Origin: Pyrinomonadaceae bacterium
GTDB taxonomy: Bacteria; Acidobacteriota; Blastocatellia; Pyrinomonadales; Pyrinomonadaceae
Assembly: GCA_013812565.1 (NCBI GenBank)
Contig: JACCTF010000956.1
Span: 1 to 5,129, forward strand
Length of the DNA: 5,129 nt
Direction: 5' to 3'
The translations under genes and the position numbers were made by a program. How positions within the stretch are numbered: position 1 is the stretch's first letter; every line of letters begins with the position of its first letter. The notes under the pieces were generated by a model that was not told the origin of the DNA, made no database searches, and saw only the letters and a program-made list of their open reading frames with translations. Positions 1 to 4,768 of the stretch are shown here, in pieces.

Positions 1-122
1 GCGGCAACGTCGCAGAGATGGTAGCCGCTGGTGCCGAGATTATTGTTGCCGGAACAGCCATATTCGGCGAAGCGGATAGAACGCAGGCGGTGCGTGGGCT
101 TCGCGACGCAACGCTGCTGTGA
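1..122 (+). CDS. rpe: Ribulose-phosphate 3-epimerase, C-terminal end (partial)
   Basis: This is the 3' end of a gene that begins outside the window; codons are in frame from base 3 and end at TGA 120-122. The 39 visible residues start GNVAEMVAAGAEIIVAGTAI and continue with FGEAD, then a short helix ending LRDATLL. The AGAEIIVAGTAIFG segment matches the last beta-strand and phosphate-binding loop of ribulose-phosphate 3-epimerase (usually AGSAIFG), here with Thr for Ser. The enzyme interconverts ribulose 5-phosphate and xylulose 5-phosphate in the cytoplasm, in the pentose phosphate and Calvin pathways. The C-terminus looks normal and undamaged. The IS630 element begins 5 nt after the stop, so any native terminator or downstream gene has been displaced to the far side of the insertion. 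The catalytic residues lie upstream and cannot be checked. Confidence 0.85.
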   Translation, partial: GNVAEMVAAGAEIIVAGTAIFGEADRTQAVRGLRDATLL

Positions 123-125
123 ACC

Positions 126-127
126 TA
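126..127. repeat. Left TA target-site duplication of the IS630 element
   Basis: TA lies directly outside the left inverted repeat and is matched by TA at 1348-1349 outside the right repeat. A two-base duplication can arise by chance, but the position at both tips of the inverted repeats and the family's known TA specificity support it. Confidence 0.65.
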
Positions 128-148
128 AATCGAAACAACCAAGATTGG
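128..148 (+). repeat. IS630 left terminal inverted repeat
   Basis: Two blocks, AATCGAA (128-134) and AAGATTGG (141-148), recur in inverted orientation at the right end with the same 6-base gap. Fifteen of 15 block positions match and the intervening six bases largely differ. The repeat ends just before the transposase stop codon at 154-156. Confidence 0.85.
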
Positions 149-153
149 GACAC

Positions 154-1260
154 TCATGCAGCCTTTAAGTTTGCCACTGCTTTCAACTCAGTGACGGCTT
201 TATCGACTTCCGGAGTGTAGTAAATCTCCGAGAGCCTGTACCGCCACGGGCCATTAACCCGCAGATGCCAAACCACATCCCCCACCAAATCCCGCAGCCG
301 CTTCCGCTTGTGATTGCGCGTGCATTTGTCATGCACATCAAGAAATGCCCGCTCAATCGGGTTGGCTCTCGGGCAGTAAGAAGGCAGCCACACCAACTCG
401 AAGCGCGGGTGCTTTGTCAGCCACTCCACCACCGCCCGGGCTTTGTGAATCTTGTAATTGTCCACCACGACATAAATCTTCGTGAACTTCGTCATCGGGC
501 AGGCACGGTCAATCGCTTCCAGCAGATGGATGACCAAGAAGCGATTCTTCTTCTCGCCGACGACATGCAGCAGTTTGCCCGTCACGTGGTTGAGAGCACC
601 GGCCAGATAGTTCTTCTCATTCTTTCCTGGCGTCTCAACCTCTTTCTGGGTCCCCTTGCGCATCCATTCATAACCGAGCTTCGGCAGCAAGTTGATGTCC
701 AGCTCGTCGGCAAAGAAAAGTGCCGCATTGCCGGGCAAAGTCTCGACCAGGTGGCGAATCCGCGCCAACTTCGAGACTCGGTCGGGGTCCGCATCACGGG
801 CGATGTGGCGCGCCCGCTTCCACGCATAACCGAAGCTGTGGAGGGTGCGCCGGATCGTCTCACGCGAAACCCCGTAGCCGCGCTGCGTCGCCAATTGCAA
901 CGAGAGCGTGGCACAACTCCAACGGGTGCGACACCAGCCGAAGGCATGTGGCATCTGCTTGAGCAAGCAGAAGAGCGAACGCTGCCAACTGCGCAGTTTG
1001 GAGGCTGGCGCATGCTCTGCAGTTTGTTCATCGCCGGTCCAGGATGGCGCGCGCTTCCCTTGCCGGTAAGCCTCCACCGCGCGATAGACGCTCGACCGAG
1101 AGCAGAACAAAACAGCGGCAATCTCGGTCGGCGTGCGCCCCTCTGCGCACAACAAGAGGATATGCAGTCCGAGCAAGTAGCCGTAGCGGGCGTGGCGCAG
1201 TTCGCGCCGCATCTGCTCTTGTTCATCTTCGGGAATCTCAAGTATCGTTTTGTTTGGCAC
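154..1260 (-). CDS. IS630-family DDE transposase
   Basis: The gene encodes about 368 residues, full length for the family, and catalyses cut-and-paste transposition at TA sites. An N-terminal helix-turn-helix lies around residues 24-66 (TPTEIAAVLFCSRSSVYRAV). A linker with a second HTH-like stretch (GVSRETIRRTL, about 130-140) follows. The RNase-H-like catalytic domain shows three acidic motifs: FFADELDIN (D185), VVVDNYKIH (D267) and LPSYCPRANPIERAF (E303). D267 and E303 are 36 residues apart, close to the DD(34-35)E spacing known for IS630. No ATG is available; an in-frame TGA lies just upstream. GTG at 1260 has GAGAG placed 6 nt before it, so it is preferred over TTG at 1266, where the same GAGAG would abut the start codon. 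The frame is open throughout with no frameshift. The plus-strand ORFs across this stretch are shadows of it. Confidence 0.9.
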   Translation of the reverse strand: MPNKTILEIPEDEQEQMRRELRHARYGYLLGLHILLLCAEGRTPTEIAAVLFCSRSSVYRAVEAYRQGKRAPSWTGDEQTAEHAPASKLRSWQRSLFCLLKQMPHAFGWCRTRWSCATLSLQLATQRGYGVSRETIRRTLHSFGYAWKRARHIARDADPDRVSKLARIRHLVETLPGNAALFFADELDINLLPKLGYEWMRKGTQKEVETPGKNEKNYLAGALNHVTGKLLHVVGEKKNRFLVIHLLEAIDRACPMTKFTKIYVVVDNYKIHKARAVVEWLTKHPRFELVWLPSYCPRANPIERAFLDVHDKCTRNHKRKRLRDLVGDVVWHLRVNGPWRYRLSEIYYTPEVDKAVTELKAVANLKAA

Positions 1261-1272
1261 AGACAACTCTCA

Positions 1273-1311
1273 TCTGAAGATCGGTTTGCTGGTACTTACC
1301 GATGTATCAGA
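1273..1311 (-). promoter_or_regulatory. Stem-loop in the transposase mRNA leader
   Basis: In the transposase direction the arms are TCTGA, tac, ATCGGT, a 12-base loop, ACCGAT, ct, TCAGA. That gives 11 base pairs interrupted by one small internal loop. The stem ends directly at the GAGAG ribosome-binding sequence of the transposase, so it might influence access to that site. The stem is visible in the sequence; the regulatory role is inferred. Confidence 0.35.
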
Positions 1312-1326
1312 AGGAGGTCATCTGTG

Positions 1327-1347
1327 CCAATCTTATATGGTTCGATT
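1327..1347 (-). repeat. IS630 right terminal inverted repeat
   Basis: On the plus strand this is CCAATCTT, ATATGG, TTCGATT; its reverse complement matches the left end in both conserved blocks. The central six bases read CCATAT in the transposase direction and with the next bases create a TATAAG sequence that could serve as a -10 box. Confidence 0.85.
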
Positions 1348-1360
1348 TAGCGTGGAGCAA
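1332..1360 (-). promoter_or_regulatory. Candidate transposase promoter spanning the IS630/flank junction
   Basis: Read on the minus strand, TTGCTC (1355-1360) is followed by a 17-base spacer and TATAAG (1332-1337), a reasonable sigma-70-like pair. The -10 lies in the IS right inverted repeat, while the -35 lies in host DNA outside the element. Transcription would run into the transposase leader. This is a pattern match only, and promoter consensus in this lineage is uncertain. Confidence 0.3.
1348..1349. repeat. Right TA target-site duplication of the IS630 element
   Basis: TA directly outside the right inverted repeat, pairing with TA at 126-127. Removing the element plus one TA would reconstitute the pre-insertion sequence joining the bases after the rpe stop to GCGTGG at 1350. 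Confidence 0.65.
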
Positions 1361-1409
1361 ATTAAGCTGGGTATGAGGGTTCGACACAAATCTAACGTAA
1401 TCTCAGTTT

Positions 1410-1415
1410 GGAGGT
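1410..1415 (+). promoter_or_regulatory. Ribosome-binding site of the dioxygenase gene
   Basis: GGAGGT sits 4 bases before ATG 1420. It fixes this ATG as the start and excludes the longer reading from TTG 1408, which would overlap the site. Confidence 0.8.
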
Positions 1416-1419
1416 AAGT

Positions 1420-2103
1420 ATGAGCAATAGATCGTCGCAAGAAAACAAGCGCAGACAATTCATCAAGGACATGTCCGTCATTGCCGTCGCGCTTCCCGCG
1501 ATGGCGATTGTCGGCAAACATCTCGGCGAAACTTCTCTCGCCCGCCCTCTGCAAGCAGGGGAGGAATGCGAATGGTGCGGAGCAACGGATGCTCCCGCTA
1601 ACCCTCCGTCGAGAATCGTGATCCCACCTTCGGGTGAAGCGGGCGAACCGCTCGTGATTTCAGGCACGGTTTACAGAGAAGACGGCAGAACCCCTGCCGC
1701 AGGGGTTCTCATCTACGCTTACCACACGAACGCCGCAGGCATCTACCCGAAGCGCACGCCGGACAACGGACGGGCGCAGTGGCGACATGGCTATTTGCGC
1801 GGATGGATGAAAACGGGCGCTGATGGTAAGTACGAATTTCGCACCATCAAACCCGCCGCATATCCTGGTCGCACCGAGCCTGCTCACATCCATCTCACGA
1901 TGTCTGCTGCGAACTATCCTGAGTACTCCGGTACGATCTGGTTCGCTGATGACCCGCTCGTCACGCCCGAACTGCGGGCGCGCAACAACGCGATAGTAGC
2001 GACACGCTCTATGCACGCAGCCACGATCCTCACGCTCAGGCGCGACGGAAGCGGTGTGCTGCGCGACACGCACAACATACGTCTTCAGCGCTTCACAAGC
2101 TGA
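1420..2103 (+). CDS. Tat-exported intradiol ring-cleavage dioxygenase (PcaH-like fold)
   Basis: A 227-residue protein of the protocatechuate 3,4-dioxygenase / catechol 1,2-dioxygenase superfamily, which uses non-haem Fe(III) to open catechol-type rings between the two hydroxyls. The N-terminus carries a twin-arginine signal (RRQFIK at 11-16, then a hydrophobic stretch to about 31), so it is probably exported folded with its metal. A CEWC pair (50-53) precedes the beta-sandwich, seen in several secreted members. The core runs from about 80 to 225. Likely iron ligands are Y109 (GIY), Y148 (AAYPGR), H156 and H158 (PAHIH). The Y109-Y148 spacing of 39 equals that of Y408-Y447 in PcaH, but the Tyr-to-His loop is 8 rather than 13 residues, so the active-site rim is shortened and the substrate cannot be assigned. 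ATG 1420 is preferred over an upstream in-frame TTG at 1408 because GGAGGT (1410-1415) is well placed for it. No clear promoter is seen in the 70 bases after the IS. Confidence 0.85.
   Translation: MSNRSSQENKRRQFIKDMSVIAVALPAMAIVGKHLGETSLARPLQAGEECEWCGATDAPANPPSRIVIPPSGEAGEPLVISGTVYREDGRTPAAGVLIYAYHTNAAGIYPKRTPDNGRAQWRHGYLRGWMKTGADGKYEFRTIKPAAYPGRTEPAHIHLTMSAANYPEYSGTIWFADDPLVTPELRARNNAIVATRSMHAATILTLRRDGSGVLRDTHNIRLQRFTS
1687..1709. repeat. Perfect 10-bp inverted repeat inside the dioxygenase gene
   Basis: AGAACCCCTG (1687-1696), a 3-base CCG loop, and CAGGGGTTCT (1700-1709) are exact reverse complements. The segment codes for GRTPAAGVL, the conserved first strand of the dioxygenase core, so the frame is undisturbed. 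It would form a tight, GC-rich hairpin in mRNA or single-stranded DNA. There is no following T-run, so it is not a typical intrinsic terminator. Confidence 0.7.
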
Positions 2104-2330
2104 AGTCGAATCCGTTAAGCAAAAAGATTCTAAACAGGACAAGAAAGCGTAATTGGCTTTCGCGGTTGAGGTATGTCTAATGAAACTTAGTGCCGCGGGT
2201 CCGAAGCGCGATGAGACAAGTTATGCTTTGTCTCTGCTATTTGCACCGGAACCACGGCGATGATGGCGGCGGTGGCGACCACAGTTCGTCGGATGCAGCT
2301 GTTTATCTGTTCAAGGAAACAGGAAAGCGG
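2104..2330. other. Convergent intergenic region without a recognisable gene
   Basis: 227 bases between the ends of the dioxygenase and the PH-domain gene. I see no conserved protein; the open frames here (for example a 27-codon frame from ATG 2180) look like chance. Two weak hairpins occur: GAAAGC/GCTTTC (2143-2161) and GAGACAA/TTGTCTC (2213-2234). Either could help end transcription from the two converging genes, but neither has a T-tract. Confidence 0.5.
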
Positions 2331-2942
2331 TTAGGCATGGATATACTTTTCAAACACATCACTAAAATCTCGTCCTGCATGGCGGTCTAGTATTGTGACA
2401 TTGAGATTGTCAAGAACCGCATTGTAATGCTTCACAATGGTTCCCTCGCTCTCAATGGTGTTGACCTTATACATAGAAGCTACTGCGTCAAGGCACCGCA
2501 TTGCGTTGGCGCGGGCAATCTCATTTCTGTCTTGAAGCTTGCCAATCGTGATCAGGGCTTTGTAAATATCCTTCAGTGATTCGAGGAAATTCCTCCTCAC
2601 GTCAATACTAAAGACCTCACCATCATCTACAGTGAATTTCAATTCGATGTCCAAGTCGATGGTGCCTGCGGTCTCAATTGAGACACGCGAAATCTTGTGG
2701 CTTACGTAGTCATAACGTTTGATTGAACGCTTAGACGAAACGGCAGAATCGCCGTCAACATGAATCAGCGCCAGATTGGTAAAGCAATACTCATCCTTTT
2801 TGGATTTGATGAGGAAGAATATCTTCTCGCCATCTTCCTGAAATAAGTAATCATCGGCATCCACTTTGTCGTAGTCGGCAGGGGGGACAATCACGCCAAC
2901 ATCGCTAATTCCCAGTGCTTCTGAGGCGAATTTCTTAAACAT
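2331..2942 (-). CDS. YvbH-type bacterial PH-domain protein
   Basis: A 203-residue protein matching the bPH_1 plus YvbH-extension architecture, as in Bacillus subtilis YvbH. The N-terminal PH-like domain (about 1-130) has the characteristic start MFKKFASEALGISDVGVI, then DADDYLFQEDGEKIFFLIKS, KDEYCFTNLALIHVDG, and ETAGTIDLDIELKF. A helical C-terminal extension covers about 138-203. There is no signal peptide or membrane helix, so it is probably cytoplasmic. The biochemical role of this family is not established and I assign none. ATG at 2942 is supported by AAGGAG (2949-2954) six bases upstream. The gene stands alone, convergent with the dioxygenase gene. Its G+C is lower than that of its neighbours: two 60-base lines gave 23 and 27 G+C, versus 39 in two dioxygenase lines. 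It also lies between two IS scars, which hints at acquisition. Confidence 0.85.
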   Translation of the reverse strand: MFKKFASEALGISDVGVIVPPADYDKVDADDYLFQEDGEKIFFLIKSKKDEYCFTNLALIHVDGDSAVSSKRSIKRYDYVSHKISRVSIETAGTIDLDIELKFTVDDGEVFSIDVRRNFLESLKDIYKALITIGKLQDRNEIARANAMRCLDAVASMYKVNTIESEGTIVKHYNAVLDNLNVTILDRHAGRDFSDVFEKYIHA

Positions 2943-3159
2943 CTCAATCTCCTTCGTGTGTGGTTAAAAAGCTTAAGGCAAAGCAAGTTAATAGAAGGGT
3001 AACAACACCGGATCAGTTTCAGGTCATGGAAATTATTATCCCAAACCGGCAGTTCTGAGGGTCTTGCTGACTATTCCTGTGTCCTCTTATCGCCGCTTCC
3101 CCCCTGCTGGTCATTATAGCTGAGTGGTAGTTGTCGCAGCACTGCCCCCCAGACTGGGG
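2943..3159. other. Intergenic region between the PH gene and the IS3 remnant
   Basis: 217 bases holding the PH gene's leader and presumably its promoter, though I cannot pick a convincing -35/-10 pair. No conserved protein or RNA gene is recognisable. At its right edge CCCCAG-A-CTGGGG (3147-3159) is a perfect odd palindrome that ends exactly where the IS3-type terminal repeat starts. Confidence 0.5.
2949..2954 (-). promoter_or_regulatory. Ribosome-binding site of the PH-domain gene
   Basis: AAGGAG on the minus strand, 6 bases before the ATG at 2942; a near-ideal Shine-Dalgarno site that supports the start. Confidence 0.75.
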
Positions 3160-3193
3160 TGATCTGATGTTGCCGGACACTATAGTTGCTTAA
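3160..3193 (+). repeat. IS3-type terminal inverted repeat (orfB side)
   Basis: Begins TGATCTG and contains CGGACAC (3174-3180) and GTTGCTTAA (3185-3193), both repeated in inverted orientation at 3474-3507. This is the downstream end relative to the transposase genes. Confidence 0.72.
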
Positions 3194-3231
3194 CTCATAC
3201 TCCTTTTCTTGATGGTTTGTCGAACTTTCTT

Positions 3232-3363
3232 TCACTTCCGGTAATACTCTCGTTCGAAGTCCTCCGGACTTCGATGGCCGAGAGCCGAGTGTCGCCGCAC
3301 CCGGTTGTAATAACACTCAATGTAGTTGAACGTCTCCAATCCCGCTTCTTCGAGATGGGCAAA
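3232..3363 (-). pseudogene. IS3-family orfB transposase, C-terminal fragment
   Basis: The last 40 or so codons of an IS3 OrfB integrase-type transposase. The diagnostic stretch is FNYIECYYNRVRRHSALGHR followed by SPEDFE, the conserved C-terminus of the rve domain, ending at TGA 3232-3234. The catalytic DDE residues and the HTH_21 region are absent. Reading upstream in this frame runs into orfA DNA out of register (frames differ by one base), so the fragment has no start of its own. The deletion junction lies around 3354-3380. Confidence 0.8.
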
Positions 3364-3460
3364 CGCCCCACCCTCCAATGTTGCGGACCAACTGCAGGGC
3401 TTGCTGCTTGAAATCGTCATCGTATTTGCGACGGGACTGAGTGGTTGCTGTTGCTTTCAT
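3317..3460 (-). pseudogene. IS3-family orfA, truncated N-terminal fragment
   Basis: From ATG at 3460 the frame reads MKATATTQSRRKYDDDFKQQ then ALQLVRN, the typical opening of IS3-family OrfA, the helix-turn-helix DNA-binding protein made from the first frame. Family resemblance stops near residue 27-30 (about 3370-3380). The frame then passes into orfB-derived DNA in the wrong register and ends at TGA 3317-3319, giving a 47-residue product. Intact OrfA is usually about 90-110 residues, so the HTH and leucine zipper are lost. It is very unlikely to be a working DNA-binding protein. Confidence 0.75.
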
Positions 3461-3473
3461 GGTTAGTGATTGT

Positions 3474-3507
3474 TTAAGCAACACTCGTGTCCGTCAAATC
3501 CAGACCA
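3474..3507 (-). repeat. IS3-type terminal inverted repeat (orfA side)
   Basis: Read on the minus strand from 3507 it begins TGGTCTGG and contains CGGACAC and GTTGCTTAA in the same positions as the opposite end. It lies just upstream of the orfA start codon at 3460, as in intact IS3-family elements. Confidence 0.72.
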
Positions 3508-3548
3508 TCTCAAGCTACTGATTGCGACTTGAACCGAATCGCCTATCT

Positions 3549-3578
3549 TTGACTGTGATGTTGGTGGGCCCGTATCCT
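3549..3578 (+). promoter_or_regulatory. Candidate promoter of the glpQ-like gene
   Basis: TTGACT (3549-3554), an 18-base spacer and TATCCT (3573-3578), a 5/6 and 4/6 match to sigma-70 consensus. It would give a leader of about 20 bases containing the ribosome-binding site. It lies outside the IS3 remnant, so the gene need not depend on that element for expression. Confidence 0.35.
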
Positions 3579-3593
3579 ATCGCTTAACCAGCG

Positions 3594-3598
3594 AGGAG
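3594..3598 (+). promoter_or_regulatory. Ribosome-binding site of the glpQ-like gene
   Basis: AGGAG five bases before ATG 3604; supports this start codon. Confidence 0.7.
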
Positions 3599-3603
3599 AG
3601 CAC

Positions 3604-4572
3604 ATGACACTCGCACGTAGAAGCTTCCTAAAACATTTCAGCACCGGAATCGCTGCTTGCAAACTTATATCACCCGCTTACGCGCAGCGTGGTACGAAGA
3701 TTAAACCTTCGTCCGTGGCAAAGAAAGTCCTCGTAGCGCATCGCGGCGCATCTGCTTACGCGCCTGAACACACGCTTGAATCTTATCGGCTGGCGCTTAA
3801 ACAGGGCGCAGATTTCGTCGAACAGGATTTGCAAATCACGCGCGATGGCGTGCTCATTTGTTTACACGACATCACGCTCGAACGCACTACCAATGTCAAA
3901 GAAAGCTTCCCAACCCGCTTTCGCGAAGAACTCGTTAATGGCGCTTCGACGCGCCGCTGGTACGTCTCTGATTTCTCTTTACGGGAAATAAAACAACTTG
4001 ACGCCGGCTCATGGTTCAATCCGAAATTCAGGGGTGCGCGCATTCCGACGTGGCAGGAAGCGATTGACCTTGTTCGCGGTAAAGCCGGACTCTACCCTGA
4101 AACCAAAGCTCCTGAAGTCTATGGTCAACGTGGTTTCGATATGGAGCGTCTGGTGCTCGACGTGCTGAGAAAGAATCGTCTCGATAAAGCGAGCGCGGCT
4201 CGTCACACGCCTACCATCATCCAATCCTTCAGCCCTGAGAGTTTGCGCAAACTCTCTGCCATGCTTAAACCAGGGCTTCCGCTAGTGTTACTTGTCGACG
4301 CCCTAAGTGCACGGTGGCTGACCCAAGAGGGGCTTGCAGAGGCAAAAAAATTCGTTAGCGGTGTTGCTCCGGCGAAAGCTCTACTGGACAAAAACTTGGT
4401 CATGCAAGCTCATGCTCACGGTCTAACAGTTACTCCCTATACCTTTCGCTCGCGTAACGCAGGAAGCTTCAAAACTGTGCAGGAAGAAATGGCTTACTAC
4501 TTGTACGATTTGGGTGCTGACGCACTCTTTACCGATAACCCTGACTTGTTCCCACGGGTGCCCATGGGCTAA
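3604..4572 (+). CDS. glpQ: Periplasmic glycerophosphodiester phosphodiesterase, GlpQ-like, Tat-exported
   Basis: A 322-residue GDPD-family enzyme that hydrolyses glycerophosphodiesters (such as glycerophosphocholine) to glycerol 3-phosphate and an alcohol. The N-terminus has a twin-arginine motif (RRSFLKHF, 5-12), and AYA (25-27) makes a plausible signal-peptidase site, so export to the periplasm is likely. The TIM-barrel shows the catalytic AHRG (H46, R47), PEHT (E55), FVEQDLQ (metal ligands E73 and D75), LHD (second catalytic H88), YPETKAP (E166, K168) and the C-terminal PYTFRS and LFTDNPDLF motifs. These follow E. coli GlpQ in order and wording (AHRGAS..PEHTL, EQDL, LHD, YPEIKAP, PYTVRS, LFTD), which distinguishes it from cytosolic UgpQ types. 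It is roughly 35 residues shorter than E. coli GlpQ, mainly in the loops of the middle region. No key residue is missing. It stands apart from its neighbours, 196 bases before the receptor gene. Confidence 0.9.
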   Translation: MTLARRSFLKHFSTGIAACKLISPAYAQRGTKIKPSSVAKKVLVAHRGASAYAPEHTLESYRLALKQGADFVEQDLQITRDGVLICLHDITLERTTNVKESFPTRFREELVNGASTRRWYVSDFSLREIKQLDAGSWFNPKFRGARIPTWQEAIDLVRGKAGLYPETKAPEVYGQRGFDMERLVLDVLRKNRLDKASAARHTPTIIQSFSPESLRKLSAMLKPGLPLVLLVDALSARWLTQEGLAEAKKFVSGVAPAKALLDKNLVMQAHAHGLTVTPYTFRSRNAGSFKTVQEEMAYYLYDLGADALFTDNPDLFPRVPMG

Positions 4573-4582
4573 CGGCGCGGCA

Positions 4583-4612
4583 TTGTTGCAAACCTAGCTC
4601 CTCGAATATACT
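4583..4612 (+). promoter_or_regulatory. Candidate promoter of the receptor gene
   Basis: TTGTTG (4583-4588), an 18-base spacer and TATACT (4607-4612). The -10 is a 5/6 match; the -35 is poor, though an overlapping TTGCAA is also available at 15-base spacing. Use of this site would give a leader of roughly 150 bases that includes the dyad at 4673-4698. Confidence 0.28.
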
Positions 4613-4672
4613 CCGTCGCTCTCTGCCATCCCGTTACTGCTCTGAGGTCTAGCTGTGAAACGACAATTATCT

Positions 4673-4698
4673 CTTTTCAAGTGGCGCCACACTGAAAG
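4673..4698. promoter_or_regulatory. Dyad symmetry upstream of the receptor gene
   Basis: The core GTGGCGCCAC (4681-4690) is a perfect 10-bp palindrome. It is flanked by CTTTTCA (4673-4679) and TGAAAG (4693-4698), which are also complementary apart from one extra T. It lies about 70 bases before the start codon. It could be an operator for a dimeric regulator, or a stem in the mRNA leader. Only the symmetry is directly seen. Confidence 0.4.
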
Positions 4699-4758
4699 TC
4701 GCCCCGCTCACCATCAAACCATTCAATTCGGTCGAACGCCTGCTCACATCACTTCTTT

Positions 4759-4764
4759 AGAGGG
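4759..4764 (+). promoter_or_regulatory. Ribosome-binding site of the receptor gene
   Basis: AGAGGG four bases before ATG 4769; a modest Shine-Dalgarno match that supports this start. Confidence 0.55.
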
Positions 4765-4768
4765 AACG

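Larger units (their letters stand above)
128..1347 (-). mobile_element. Complete IS630-family insertion sequence (1,220 bp) flanked by TA
   Basis: The ends are imperfect inverted repeats. The left end reads AATCGAA, then 6 variable bases, then AAGATTGG (128-148). The reverse complement of the right end reads AATCGAA, 6 bases, AAGATTGG (1327-1347). Both ends are flanked outside by the dinucleotide TA (126-127 and 1348-1349), as expected for IS630/Tc1-mariner elements, which target and duplicate TA. The total length is normal for the family. The single transposase gene is intact and fills most of the element, so the copy could still be active. It reads toward rpe and away from the dioxygenase gene. 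Confidence 0.88.
3160..3507 (-). mobile_element. Internally deleted IS3-family element (348 bp, MITE-like)
   Basis: Both ends of an IS3-type element are present as imperfect inverted repeats about 34 bp long. The left end starts TGATCTG at 3160. The right end, read in reverse complement from 3507, starts TGGTCTG. They share the blocks CGGACAC and GTTGCTTAA in the same register; I count 26 of 34 matches. Inside, on the minus strand, are the first 27 or so codons of orfA and the last 40 or so codons of orfB, with everything between removed. The catalytic DDE core is gone, so the element cannot move alone, but it keeps the ends a related transposase would need. No matching 3-4 bp direct repeat is visible (GGG before, TCT after), so the target duplication has decayed or the flank has rearranged. 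Confidence 0.75.

Noticed and set aside
265..1350. Long plus-strand open frame of 361 codons across the IS630 element
   Set aside because: It is antisense to a transposase with clear HTH and DDE motifs, its translation resembles no family, and it ends at the IS tip. It is a shadow of the minus-strand gene.
1348..1419. Promoter for the dioxygenase gene in the gap after the IS
   Set aside because: I looked for -35/-10 pairs and found none with acceptable spacing. The right end of the IS also offers no good outward -35.
1408..2103. Longer dioxygenase starting at TTG 1408
   Set aside because: That start would lie inside or before the GGAGGT ribosome-binding site, which clearly serves ATG 1420.
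2143..2161. GAAAGC/GCTTTC hairpin as a terminator of the dioxygenase gene
   Set aside because: The stem is only 6 bp, with no T-run on either side, so it is too weak to call an intrinsic terminator.
2213..2234. GAGACAA/TTGTCTC hairpin as a convergent terminator
   Set aside because: A 7-bp AT-containing stem with an 8-base loop and no T-tract. It may contribute to termination but cannot be supported as such.
2190..2390. Plus-strand open frame of 66 codons with a Gly/Asp-rich patch
   Set aside because: It starts at GTG without a ribosome-binding site, overlaps the end of the PH-domain gene and has no recognisable motif.
3071..3316. Minus-strand open frame of 81 codons
   Set aside because: It runs out of frame through the orfB fragment, crosses the IS3 terminal repeat and continues into the flank. 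No family motif is visible; it appears to be a chance frame.
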